Positions 26,901 to 35,241 of a stretch of 64,000 bases of DNA are shown in pieces (position 1 is the stretch's first letter; every line of letters starts with the position of its first letter). Under the pieces are notes generated by a model, which was not told the origin of the DNA, ran no database searches, and saw nothing but the letters and a program-made list of their open reading frames with translations. A program made the position numbers and the translations under genes. This DNA comes from Methylotenera_A sp049687015. Lineage in GTDB: Bacteria > Pseudomonadota > Gammaproteobacteria > Burkholderiales > Methylophilaceae. Location: positions 1 through 64,000 of the forward strand of contig JBAVIP010000032.1 of NCBI GenBank assembly GCA_049687015.1. Direction: 5' to 3'.

Positions 26901-27880
26901 TGCGGAAAATAACCATGAACAAATTATTAGTGAGCTTGCTAGTAACGGCTGGTGTATTTACGGCACTTTCAACTCCTCCGGCACAAGCACTGGATTTAGG
27001 CAAAGTGCTGGAAGAAGCCGTAAAAAGCAAGGTCGAAGAAGTTAAGAATGGCGGTGAAACACCCTCAAATCCCACTTCTGAGGCTGCTCCCGCTGCACCC
27101 GTAAGCACAACTACCAATGCCAGCCCTGTGGCGACGGCAGAGCCAGTGCCACCATCTGTGCAACCTGAATTCAATTGGAAAAAACCAAGCAAAGAAGAAG
27201 AGATCGCGCTGGGACGTGAGATTACAGGCAGCTTGCTTGGCGCTGCGCCGCTGGTGAAAGATGAGGCATTGCAAAAATATGTGAACCAGGTCGGGCGCTG
27301 GGTGGCAAATCAATCTGAGCGTGCAGATTTACCTTGGAAATTCGGTGTAATTGATAGCAACGACATTAATGCGTTTGCAGCGCCGGGCGGCTATGTACTG
27401 ATCACCAAAGGCTTATACCAGAAACTGCAAAACGAAGCGCAGCTGGCGGGCGTGCTGGGCCATGAAATTGCCCATGTCGTAAAAAAACATCAGCTCAAAG
27501 TGCTGCAAAAACAGCAGTTGTTGAACATTGGTGCTGGAAAATTGGGTGATTTATTGGGAAAAAATGATAAACTCGCCAAAAAAGCCATTAGCAGCGGTGC
27601 CGAGATTAGTGCGCGCAGTCTGGACAAAACCGCTGAATTCGAGGCAGACCGCATGGGTATGGTATTGGCTACCCGCGCGGGTTACGATGCTTATGGTCTG
27701 CCGGATGTATTGCAGACCATCGGCCAAACCAACAAGAGTGATAATAGCGTAGCGTTGCTGTTTAAAACGCACCCCCACCCGGACGAGCGTTTAACCAAGT
27801 TAGGTGATAGCGCCGGTAGTAGCTTTGACAATATCAAAACGGGAAAAACCCTGGAGAGCCGGCTTTACAAGCTGCATTAA
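26900..27880 (+). CDS. Periplasmic M48-family zinc metalloprotease
   Basis: A 326-residue exported protease. The signal peptide ends near APPAQA|LDLG; translation may begin at the second Met (MNKLLVSLLV) rather than the first (MRKITM). A Pro/Ala-rich linker (about 55-95) leads to the catalytic domain with H188-E189-x-x-H192 in GHEIAHVVKKH and the third zinc ligand E248 in EFEADR. FAAPGGYVLITKGL and THPHPDERL are also family features. BepA/LoiP-like members degrade misfolded outer-membrane proteins. Coupling to CHASE2 and SH3 proteins suggests cell-envelope quality control, which is inference. Confidence 0.88.
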   Translation: MRKITMNKLLVSLLVTAGVFTALSTPPAQALDLGKVLEEAVKSKVEEVKNGGETPSNPTSEAAPAAPVSTTTNASPVATAEPVPPSVQPEFNWKKPSKEEEIALGREITGSLLGAAPLVKDEALQKYVNQVGRWVANQSERADLPWKFGVIDSNDINAFAAPGGYVLITKGLYQKLQNEAQLAGVLGHEIAHVVKKHQLKVLQKQQLLNIGAGKLGDLLGKNDKLAKKAISSGAEISARSLDKTAEFEADRMGMVLATRAGYDAYGLPDVLQTIGQTNKSDNSVALLFKTHPHPDERLTKLGDSAGSSFDNIKTGKTLESRLYKLH

Positions 27881-27897
27881 CCAATTGGCCGGATAGG

Positions 27898-27927
27898 CTA
27901 GATTAAACCAGATCTAGATTAAACCAG
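27898..27927. repeat. Short direct repeat between convergent genes
   Basis: CTAGATTAAACCAG occurs twice (27898-27911 and 27914-27927), period 16 bases. The second copy carries the stop codon of the AI-2E-family gene on the minus strand. It looks like a small local duplication with no obvious function. Confidence 0.7.
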
Positions 27928-28944
27928 GTGTCGGGCTCTAAGCTCGGTCTTGATATAAGCATAATAAATCGGCGCCGCAACGATACCCGCGATGCCGAAC
28001 GCAGCCTCCATCATCACCATGGCAATCAGGAGCTCCCAGGCATAAGCACGAATCTGGCCACCCACGATACGCGCGTTCAAAAAATATTCCAGCTTGTGAA
28101 TCACCACTAGATACAGCAGCGAGGCTATGGCCACGCCCAGTGACTGGCTTAAGCTCACGATGACGATAATGGTGTTTGAGATTAAATTGCCCACCACCGG
28201 TATCAAGCCCACCACAAAGGTGATCGCAATCATGGTTTTGACTAACGGCAGGTGTACCCCCAGCATGGGCAATACCGCTGCCAGATAAACGCCTGTAAAG
28301 AAAGCATTGATGGCGGCGATGCGCACTTGCGCAAATACCACTCGCCTGAAAGCATCGCCGAATAATGTGGTGCGCTCTGCCAGTGCACGTGCAAACGGCT
28401 TGAAATTATCAATCACAATAGCATCACGCATCGCCAGTATGCCGCCAATAATCATGCCCAGAATCACATGAGCGGTCACGCGGCCAGCCTCCTTACCTAC
28501 ACCTTGCAGGGCATCCGCATGCTCACGCAGCCATACCGTCGCCTGTTCTTTTAGAGTGATGGCATCAGCAGGAAGCCGTTCCAGTACCCAGGCAGGCAAA
28601 ACCTGACGTGAATCCTCGATGGTTTGCGCCATCTTTGCCATCAGCACGGTAATGCTGCCCGCATCCGACCTGAAGAAGGCCACAAGCCCTGCTCCAGCCA
28701 AGCCAAGCAGGCCGACAATCACTACCACCAGAAAGCCCACAGCCCATAGCTTGGCATGATTGCTCGATCTTTTGCTGGGAAACCTGCGCGCAATATAAGG
28801 CGTCATCATGCCGACAAGCTCGTATACCAGCAAGCCAGAAATGAGCGTTGGCAGCAAGCTGAACTTGAGAATGTATAGCAAGGCAAGGCCAATCACGATC
28901 CAGGAAGCTACGTCATATGGATTGACTCGAGATTTTTGTATCAT
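27919..28944 (-). CDS. AI-2E family transporter (PerM/YdiK-like permease)
   Basis: A 341-residue membrane protein with seven to eight predicted helices. Two N-terminal helices (ASWIVIGLALLYILKFSLLP, TLISGLLVYELVGMM) precede a long soluble loop (about 85-160), then clustered C-terminal helices including LVKTMIAITFVVGLIPVVGN, the conserved family segment. Homologues include TqsA (autoinducer-2 export) and Na+/H+ antiporter-like members; the true substrate here is unknown. It is convergent with the M48 protease gene and overlaps the yigZ-like gene upstream by 4 bases. Confidence 0.83.
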   Translation of the reverse strand: MIQKSRVNPYDVASWIVIGLALLYILKFSLLPTLISGLLVYELVGMMTPYIARRFPSKRSSNHAKLWAVGFLVVVIVGLLGLAGAGLVAFFRSDAGSITVLMAKMAQTIEDSRQVLPAWVLERLPADAITLKEQATVWLREHADALQGVGKEAGRVTAHVILGMIIGGILAMRDAIVIDNFKPFARALAERTTLFGDAFRRVVFAQVRIAAINAFFTGVYLAAVLPMLGVHLPLVKTMIAITFVVGLIPVVGNLISNTIIVIVSLSQSLGVAIASLLYLVVIHKLEYFLNARIVGGQIRAYAWELLIAMVMMEAAFGIAGIVAAPIYYAYIKTELRARHLV

Positions 28945-29519
28945 AGTTTTTTGCTTAAATTGTTAACCCGACTCATCAACGCAGAGGATTCTGCGACGGG
29001 CAGGCTGATTTTAACATGCACCTCATTATCAAAGCTTTTATCTATGATCTTGCCTTTTAATTGATTGACTAGCCGACTGAGATCGTCGACGCGGTTGTAT
29101 GGCACGGTCAGTTTAACCGTTTGCATTTCAACATATGGAATTGTTTTCGCCACTTCCAGCGCCATCCTGGCGGTGCCGCCATAGGCGCGCGCCAAACCGC
29201 CAGTACCCAGATTAATGCCGCCATAGTAACGTATCACGCCCACCGCAACATTCAGCAAATTACGCCCTTCCAGCATCTGCAATATCGGCTTGCCCGCTGT
29301 GCCAGAGGGTTCGCCGGCATCGGAAAATCTTGGAATAATGCCATCCACCGTTTTTATTCTAAACGCATAAGCCAAATGGCTTGCGCTTTGATGTTGCGCC
29401 GCAATTTGCCTTAAAAAATGGCCGACTTGCTGTTCCGTTTCACAATGTGCGGCCCAGGCAAAAAAACGTGATTTATTGATTGTTTGCTCAGCAGAGCCTG
29501 CCGCTTCGATCGTCTGCAT
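28941..29519 (-). CDS. YigZ/IMPACT family protein
   Basis: A 192-residue protein of the UPF0029 (IMPACT) family. The family core is clear: KSRFFAWAAHCETEQQVGHF, SHLAYAFRI, FSDAGEPSGTAGKPILQML and RYYGGINLGTGGLARAYGG. A C-terminal EF-G-like domain follows. E. coli YigZ function is unresolved; eukaryotic IMPACT regulates Gcn2. The gene is linked to its neighbours by a 4-base overlap downstream and a one-base overlap with the fhs stop upstream, so it belongs to a leftward unit with fhs. Confidence 0.88.
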   Translation of the reverse strand: MQTIEAAGSAEQTINKSRFFAWAAHCETEQQVGHFLRQIAAQHQSASHLAYAFRIKTVDGIIPRFSDAGEPSGTAGKPILQMLEGRNLLNVAVGVIRYYGGINLGTGGLARAYGGTARMALEVAKTIPYVEMQTVKLTVPYNRVDDLSRLVNQLKGKIIDKSFDNEVHVKISLPVAESSALMSRVNNLSKKL

Positions 29520-31168
29520 TAAGACAAGCCTGCAATGTTGCCACTTTCATCTACATTAATACGCTCGCTTGCTGGCGACCTTGGCAAGCCCGGCATGGTC
29601 ATAATCTTGCCGCAAATAGCAACGATAAAGCCCGCGCCGCGTGAAAGCCGCAGCTCATTCACATACAGCGCATGCCCGGTGGGCGCACCACGTAACGTGG
29701 GATCGGATGAAAATGAATACTGTGTTTTAGCGATGCAGATGGGGAAATGTGCATAATCTTTTTCCAGCATTGTCAATTTTTCTACTGCTTTTGAGCTTAG
29801 CTCGATGGAGTCTGCGCCATAGACTTTTTTTGCGATCGTCTCGATTTTTGTCCGCAAAGCAACATCATCTTGATACAAAAATTTAAAATTCGATTTATTT
29901 TGCGCAAGCGTATTCACGACCTCATGCGCTAAATCGGTCGCACCTGCGCCGCCACTCGCCCAGTGCTTGCACACAATGGCTTTACAACCCAGCGCTTCAA
30001 CCGCCATTTTAAGCGCATCGATTTCAGCTGGTGTATCTTGCGTAAAGTGATTGATTGCCACCATCACCTGCATGCCAAATAGTTCGTGTAAGTTATTAAT
30101 ATGTTTTTCTAAGTTTTTGATTCCATTTAGCAAACTATTTACATTTTCATGATTAAGCTCTTTCAAATCAACACCGCCGTGATATTTAAAAGCGCGAATA
30201 GTCGCAACAATCACTACCGCATCTGGCTGTAGATTAGCTTTGCGGCATTTGATGTCAAAAAACTTCTCAGCACCCAGATCCGCACCAAAACCCGCCTCTG
30301 TTACCACATAATCCGCCAGTTTCAGGGCGGCTTTAGTCGCCATCACCGAATTGCAGCCATGTGCGATATTGGCAAACGGGCCGCCATGTACAATGGCTGG
30401 CGTGTGTTCGAGTGTTTGTACCAGATTGGGTTGAAATGCATCTTTGAGCAAAGCCGCCATCGCGCCTTGTGCCTGTAAATCACTCGCCAATATCGGCTTT
30501 CCATCTATATCTGTCGCCACTTGGATATTGCCAAGGCGCGTTTTTAGATCGGCCAGATTCTCGGCCAAACAGAATATCGCCATGATTTCACTGGCCACGG
30601 TGATATCAAAACCGGTTTCGTATTCAGGTGCCTGATTGATGGTCACATTCCGTAAGGCGCGATCATTCATATCCATGCAGCGTCTCCAGGTAATATCCCT
30701 AATATTCAGTGAGTTACCCTGGTGAATGTGATTATCGATCAAGGCCGCAAGCAGATTATTGGCCGCTGTGATGGCGTGGAAGTCACCGGTAAAATGCAAA
30801 TTGATATTTTCCATTGGCACCACCTGCGCATAACCGCCGCCTGTAGCGCCGCCTTTGATGCCGAATACAGGGCCAAGTGATGGCTCACGAATGCACACGA
30901 CCGCTTGTTTACCTATTTTGTTAAGCGCATCTGCCAAGCCGATCGTGGTGGTGGTTTTGCCCTCCCCTGCTGGCGTAGGACTGATCGCTGTAACTAAAAC
31001 AAGTTTGCCATTTGGCTTATCTTGTAATTTCGTTAAACAAGCCGGACTTAGTTTAGCGATATGATGCCCGTATGGAATCAAATCTTCAGAGCTGATGTTA
31101 AGTTTTTGTGCGATATCAGAAATCGGCTTAAGCTTGGCTGCCTGGGCAATTTCGATATCGGTGAGCAT
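29519..31168 (-). CDS. fhs: Formate--tetrahydrofolate ligase
   Basis: A 549-residue protein matching FTHFS. ATP-binding loop PTPAGEGKTTTTIGLADAL, GIKGGATGGGYAQVVPMENI, FHAITAANNLLAALIDNHI and the C-terminal PGLPRSPASERINVDESGNI are all strongly conserved. It joins formate to tetrahydrofolate with ATP, giving 10-formyl-THF. In methylotrophs this links formate to serine and purine synthesis or runs in reverse as part of C1 oxidation. Length is typical (about 555). It is followed by the yigZ-like gene and preceded by the HerA-like ATPase gene with a 4-base gap. Confidence 0.96.
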   Translation of the reverse strand: MLTDIEIAQAAKLKPISDIAQKLNISSEDLIPYGHHIAKLSPACLTKLQDKPNGKLVLVTAISPTPAGEGKTTTTIGLADALNKIGKQAVVCIREPSLGPVFGIKGGATGGGYAQVVPMENINLHFTGDFHAITAANNLLAALIDNHIHQGNSLNIRDITWRRCMDMNDRALRNVTINQAPEYETGFDITVASEIMAIFCLAENLADLKTRLGNIQVATDIDGKPILASDLQAQGAMAALLKDAFQPNLVQTLEHTPAIVHGGPFANIAHGCNSVMATKAALKLADYVVTEAGFGADLGAEKFFDIKCRKANLQPDAVVIVATIRAFKYHGGVDLKELNHENVNSLLNGIKNLEKHINNLHELFGMQVMVAINHFTQDTPAEIDALKMAVEALGCKAIVCKHWASGGAGATDLAHEVVNTLAQNKSNFKFLYQDDVALRTKIETIAKKVYGADSIELSSKAVEKLTMLEKDYAHFPICIAKTQYSFSSDPTLRGAPTGHALYVNELRLSRGAGFIVAICGKIMTMPGLPRSPASERINVDESGNIAGLS

Positions 31169-31172
31169 AGGC

Positions 31173-32636
31173 CTATTTACGACCGCCTAATATAGAGCCC
31201 AACACGCCACGAATGATGCTGCGGCCTAGCTGTGAGCCGATTGCACGCGCCGCCGATTTAGCAGCACTCTCTAGAATCGTATCTGAACGACTGCTTTTTT
31301 CACCGCCAAGTACGCCGCCCCAATCGAAGCCTTTACCCTCTTCTGCGGTTTCTGCAGATTGTGCCGCACGTGCTTTCAAGACTTCATAGGCGGATTCCCT
31401 GTCAACTTGCTTCTCGTAAAAGCCGCGCACTGCCGAGCTGTTAATCACTGCCGCTCGCTCAGCGTCGGTGGCAGGACCAATACGGCTTTGTGGCGGACAA
31501 ATAAACGCACGCTCAACCGGCGATGGAATGCCTTTTTCATCTAAGAAGGATACCAAAGCCTCGCCTACGCCAAGCTCGGTAATCACGGTCGCCACATCCA
31601 CTTTTGGGTTGGCTCTGAAAGTTTCAGCCGCCGATTTCACCGCTTTTTGATCGCGCGGAGTAAATGCGCGCAAGGCATGCTGGACGCGGTTTCCCAGTTG
31701 GCCAAGCACAATATCAGGGATATCCAGTGGATTCTGACTGACAAAATACACGCCCACGCCTTTGGATCGAATCAACCGAATCACTTGCTCGATTTTCTGC
31801 ATAAGTACCGGCGGCGCATCAGTAAACAGCAAATGCGCTTCGTCAAAGAAAAATACCAGCTTGGGTTTTTCCAAATCACCCACCTCCGGCAGTTTTTCAA
31901 ACAGCTCTGAAAGCAGCCACAGCAGCAGCGTTGCATAAACCTTTGGTGAGTTAAAAAGCCTGTCGGAAGCCAAAATATTAATCACACCCCGCCCTTGGCT
32001 GTCAGTCTGCATCAGGTCGTCCAAGTTCAGTGCCGGCTCACCAAATAACAGGTCGCCGCCCTCAGTTTCAACCTGTAGCAAGGAGCGTTGCAGCGCGCCC
32101 ACACTGGCTGCGGAGATGTTGCCATATTCGGTCTGATATTCCGCCGCGTTGTCCGCCGCATGCTGCGACATGGCACGCAAATCTTTCAAATCCAGCAACA
32201 GCCAGCCTTTATCATCGGCAATTTTGAAGATGGAATTAATCACGCCGCCTTGCACGTCGTTTAAATTGAGCATGCGCGCCAGCAACAAAGGCCCCATCTC
32301 GGCAATGGTGGTGCGCACTGGATGACCTTTTTGGCCAAACACATCCCAGAAGGTAACGGGGCTCGCTTGCGGTTTAAAATCGCTTAATCCTAGCTGTGCA
32401 ACCCGGGCATCCACCTTTGGGTTGCCGCCGCCCGCCTGGCTCATGCCCGACAAATCACCTTTCACATCTGCCATGAACACCGGCACGCCAAGTTGTGAAA
32501 ATCCTTCTGCAAGCGTTTGCAATGTCACGGTTTTGCCTGTGCCGGTCGCGCCGGCGATTAGGCCATGACGATTGGCCATCTTGGGTAAAATATGAATGAA
32601 GTTTTCTGCTTTTGCGATTCTTATAGGAGTAGTCAT
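31173..32636 (-). CDS. HerA-like P-loop ATPase (DUF853, YjgR-like)
   Basis: A 487-residue ATPase of the YjgR/DUF853 family. Walker A is GATGTGKT (about 29-36), Walker B is KLVFFFDEAHLLF, and FVSQNPLDIPDIVLGQLGNR plus RALRAFTPRDQKAV-like text (HALRAFTPRDQKAVKSAAET) correspond to the sensor region of HerA/FtsK-type hexamers. The C-terminus is Ala/Gly-rich and ends in GSILGGRK. The biological role is not established; relation to HerA/VirB4-like motors suggests a DNA- or protein-pumping ATPase. It precedes fhs with a 4-base gap. Confidence 0.85.
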   Translation of the reverse strand: MTTPIRIAKAENFIHILPKMANRHGLIAGATGTGKTVTLQTLAEGFSQLGVPVFMADVKGDLSGMSQAGGGNPKVDARVAQLGLSDFKPQASPVTFWDVFGQKGHPVRTTIAEMGPLLLARMLNLNDVQGGVINSIFKIADDKGWLLLDLKDLRAMSQHAADNAAEYQTEYGNISAASVGALQRSLLQVETEGGDLLFGEPALNLDDLMQTDSQGRGVINILASDRLFNSPKVYATLLLWLLSELFEKLPEVGDLEKPKLVFFFDEAHLLFTDAPPVLMQKIEQVIRLIRSKGVGVYFVSQNPLDIPDIVLGQLGNRVQHALRAFTPRDQKAVKSAAETFRANPKVDVATVITELGVGEALVSFLDEKGIPSPVERAFICPPQSRIGPATDAERAAVINSSAVRGFYEKQVDRESAYEVLKARAAQSAETAEEGKGFDWGGVLGGEKSSRSDTILESAAKSAARAIGSQLGRSIIRGVLGSILGGRK

Positions 32637-32676
32637 TTTAAGTAATAAATTGATTTATATGGTTATATTTCACGGA

Positions 32677-33225
32677 TTATATTTCACCTTTACGCGCCTT
32701 ATCAATCAGTTTAATCAATGCATCTTCAAGTTCCTGCGCTGATTTTTTCGCCCGTTCGGTTGGGTTTTTAATACTTTTCAAATCAAAAGTCGGGCGATCA
32801 AGCGCTAAAAATAATTTCATTTTTTTATTGGCATCCGGTTTTTCATACAGCGCAATGCGACATGGTGCGAATACCAGAAACTCGGGGTGATCGAGCATGA
32901 TTTCGGTGCCCATGCTGAGATTGCAGAACGAGTGCACTTCCTTAACACCTTGCGGATCAACACCGCGCAGCTTCATGTGTTCACCAATCGGAAAGTTGGC
33001 CGGATTCACAAAGTTCATGCCTTCTGACACCGATTTCAAACTGTCTATCACGTCCTGATAGCTCACACCTTCATTCACAGGCACTTCGTAAATAGCATTA
33101 CTTAAATCAATATCAGGCAGCCCGTTCGGCATCGCCTGCTGCATGGCTTGTTGCGTGGCCTTTTGGCCGGCGCATGCACCAAGAACCAGCATTAACGCAA
33201 TACCAAGGATTGATTTAAACTGCAT
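32677..33225 (-). CDS. DUF302 lipoprotein
   Basis: A 182-residue predicted lipoprotein. The signal peptide ends in the lipobox LGAC (MLVLGACAGQ), with Cys17 as the lipidated residue. The mature part has the DUF302-type segment: VSYQDVIDSLKSVSEGMNFVNP, VHSFCNLSMGTEIMLDHPEFL and APCRIALYEK. DUF302 proteins are found in sulfur- and metal-linked contexts, but function is unknown. It lies 13 bases downstream of cysB in the same direction. A membrane-anchored periplasmic location is expected. Confidence 0.8.
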   Translation of the reverse strand: MQFKSILGIALMLVLGACAGQKATQQAMQQAMPNGLPDIDLSNAIYEVPVNEGVSYQDVIDSLKSVSEGMNFVNPANFPIGEHMKLRGVDPQGVKEVHSFCNLSMGTEIMLDHPEFLVFAPCRIALYEKPDANKKMKLFLALDRPTFDLKSIKNPTERAKKSAQELEDALIKLIDKARKGEI

Positions 33226-33238
33226 GAAACTCCCTAAT

Positions 33239-34171
33239 TTAGCTTGGACGATAGGCTTTCAGTGCCTCATCCACCGCTCTACGGTCGAATTTTGGCGCAA
33301 GCAACTCAATAAACCCATAGATATAGCCACGTAGGAAAGCATCTTTGCGCACGCCCAGATAAGTCGTACTGGGCGGGAACAAATGGCTGCAGTCCAGACG
33401 CACCAAATCTTTATCACGCTCTTCATCATAAGCCATATTGGCTATCAAACCTATACCCAAACCCAAACCTACATAGGTTTTAATAACGTCGGCATCAATC
33501 GCGGTAAGCACTACATTGGGCATTACGCCTGCATCATGAAACACTTTTGAAACGATGGTGCTGCCTGTAAACGCAAAATCGTAGGTAATCAGTGGAAAAC
33601 TAGCGATTTTGGCCAATGTAAGCGGCACAGCATCAATCAAGCGATGCCCTTTTGGCACCACCACGCACCGATTCCACTCATAGCATGGCAGGCACAGCAG
33701 CCGGTCGTCCGAGCTGATCATTTCGGTCGCAATGCCGATATCCGCTTCTCCGCTCGCCACCTGCGTGGTGACCTGGCTAGGATTGCCCTGATGGATATTG
33801 AGTTTGACATGCGGATACATTTCGATAAATTGCTTGATGGCTGAAGGCAATTTATAGCGCGCCTGCGTGTGTGTAGTCGCAATGGTAAGCGTGCCGGTTT
33901 CCACCTTGCTGAATTCGTCGCCTACCCGCTTGATATTTTGCATTTCAAGCATCACAGTCGCAGCAAGCTTGACAATATGCCGACCAGGCTCGGTGATGCC
34001 GGTTAGGCGCTTACCATGGCGCTGAAAAATTTGCAGTTTCAGTTCATCTTCCAGCATCTGAATCTGCTTGCTCACGCCAGGTTGCGAAGTATGGAGCGCT
34101 TCGGCGGCTGCAGAAATGCTCAAGCCCTGACGAGCCACTTCATGGATGTATTTCAATTGGTGAAGTTTCAT
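33239..34171 (-). CDS. cysB: LysR-type regulator CysB
   Basis: A 310-residue LysR-type regulator. The N-terminal winged HTH reads MKLHQLKYIHEVARQGLSIS, AAEALHTSQPGVSKQIQMLE. The effector domain contains the CysB features TIATTHTQARYKLPSAIKQF, PLITYDFAFTGST and GLGIGLIANMAY, which in CysB/Cbl bind sulfate or O-acetylserine. It is divergent from the TauE gene and lies immediately before the cys assimilation operon, so it is very likely its activator. A 7-bp inverted repeat in the divergent spacer (34215-34237) is a candidate binding site. Confidence 0.92.
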   Translation of the reverse strand: MKLHQLKYIHEVARQGLSISAAAEALHTSQPGVSKQIQMLEDELKLQIFQRHGKRLTGITEPGRHIVKLAATVMLEMQNIKRVGDEFSKVETGTLTIATTHTQARYKLPSAIKQFIEMYPHVKLNIHQGNPSQVTTQVASGEADIGIATEMISSDDRLLCLPCYEWNRCVVVPKGHRLIDAVPLTLAKIASFPLITYDFAFTGSTIVSKVFHDAGVMPNVVLTAIDADVIKTYVGLGLGIGLIANMAYDEERDKDLVRLDCSHLFPPSTTYLGVRKDAFLRGYIYGFIELLAPKFDRRAVDEALKAYRPS

Positions 34172-34214
34172 ACAAAACCTCTTTTCGCCAAAGTAATCTT
34201 TATAACTAAATAAT

Positions 34215-34237
34215 ATACCAAAATAATAAATTGGTAT
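34215..34237. promoter_or_regulatory. Inverted repeat in the cysB-tauE divergent spacer, candidate CysB site
   Basis: ATACCAA (34215-34221) and TTGGTAT (34231-34237) are exact inverted copies separated by nine AT-only bases. It stands 44 bases from the cysB start and 64 bases before the tauE-like start. Size and symmetry suit a LysR-type regulator site (interrupted dyad), so autoregulation by CysB and control of the exporter are reasonable inferences. Confidence 0.5.
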
Positions 34238-34301
34238 TAAATAATTATATCAATTACTGTTATATTATGCGCCTTAATGACTTGCTCAGATTAGTTGGCA
34301 C

Positions 34302-35150
34302 ATGGATTTTGCTTTTTACATTATTGCTGGTTTTGTAGTTGGTTTGCTGGTAGGACTTACCGGCGTCGGCGGCGGTTCTCTCATGACGCCGATTTTACTG
34401 ATATTTTTTAATGTCAAAGCCGCTGTTGCAGTAGGTACGGATTTGTTATACGCCTCTATCACCAAAACTGCAGGTATTTTCGCACATGGCAAACTAGGCA
34501 ATATTGATTGGAAAATCGTGCGTTTGCTGGCATTTGGCAGCATTCCTGCTGCCATTATCACCACGCTATATTTAAGAAGCGCAGGTGTTGCCACTGACGA
34601 CACAGTTGTCAGTATTAAATTTTGGCTCGGTATCGCATTATTGCTAACATCTTTATCAGTATTATTTCGCAATCAACTCACGAAATTATCCAAAAAAGAA
34701 CATTGGGTTAATCCAGCTTACGCACCTGCACTCACCGTGATTTTGGGCTTAATACTGGGCTTTTTGGTGACATTAACCTCTGTTGGCGCCGGCGCTTTGG
34801 GTGTAACCGCCTTACTCATTCTCTATCCCAAAGTGTCAATTACCCGAATTGTGGGCACCGATGTGGCGCATGCAGTGCCGCTGACCTTGGTAGCAGGTTT
34901 AGGCCATGTCAGCCTTGGCACTGTGGATTATCAATTACTTGGCACTTTGCTCATTGGCTCAATCCCGGGCATTTGGATTGGCAGTCATTTAAGCTCAAAA
35001 GTTGCAGAACATTGGGTGCGCACCGTGCTTGCGCTAATTTTAGTGTATGTTGGTCAAAAGTTATCTTTTCCACAATTAAATCAATTGCTAGGAATTTCAG
35101 TATTGCTATTTTTAGTGGCCTACAAGCAATTAGCGTTAAGAAAAACCTGA
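34302..35150 (+). CDS. TauE/SafE family sulfite/anion exporter
   Basis: A 282-residue membrane protein with about eight helices and the inner repeat of the TauE/SafE family: FVVGLLVGLTGVGGGSLMTP in the first half and FLVTLTSVGAGALGVTALLI in the second. Members export sulfite, sulfoacetate or other organosulfur anions. Its position between cysB and cysI supports sulfite or sulfate movement. The spacer to cysI is 91 bases and may hold a promoter. Direction and ion are not shown by sequence. Confidence 0.88.
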   Translation: MDFAFYIIAGFVVGLLVGLTGVGGGSLMTPILLIFFNVKAAVAVGTDLLYASITKTAGIFAHGKLGNIDWKIVRLLAFGSIPAAIITTLYLRSAGVATDDTVVSIKFWLGIALLLTSLSVLFRNQLTKLSKKEHWVNPAYAPALTVILGLILGFLVTLTSVGAGALGVTALLILYPKVSITRIVGTDVAHAVPLTLVAGLGHVSLGTVDYQLLGTLLIGSIPGIWIGSHLSSKVAEHWVRTVLALILVYVGQKLSFPQLNQLLGISVLLFLVAYKQLALRKT

Positions 35151-35241
35151 TGCAGGTGCCTGTATTGTTAAATTAAGCGCTTTTTAGATTAAAATGGCTG
35201 GTTGAGTTTTAAGCAAGAAAATTAATGTACAAGAGAATCTT

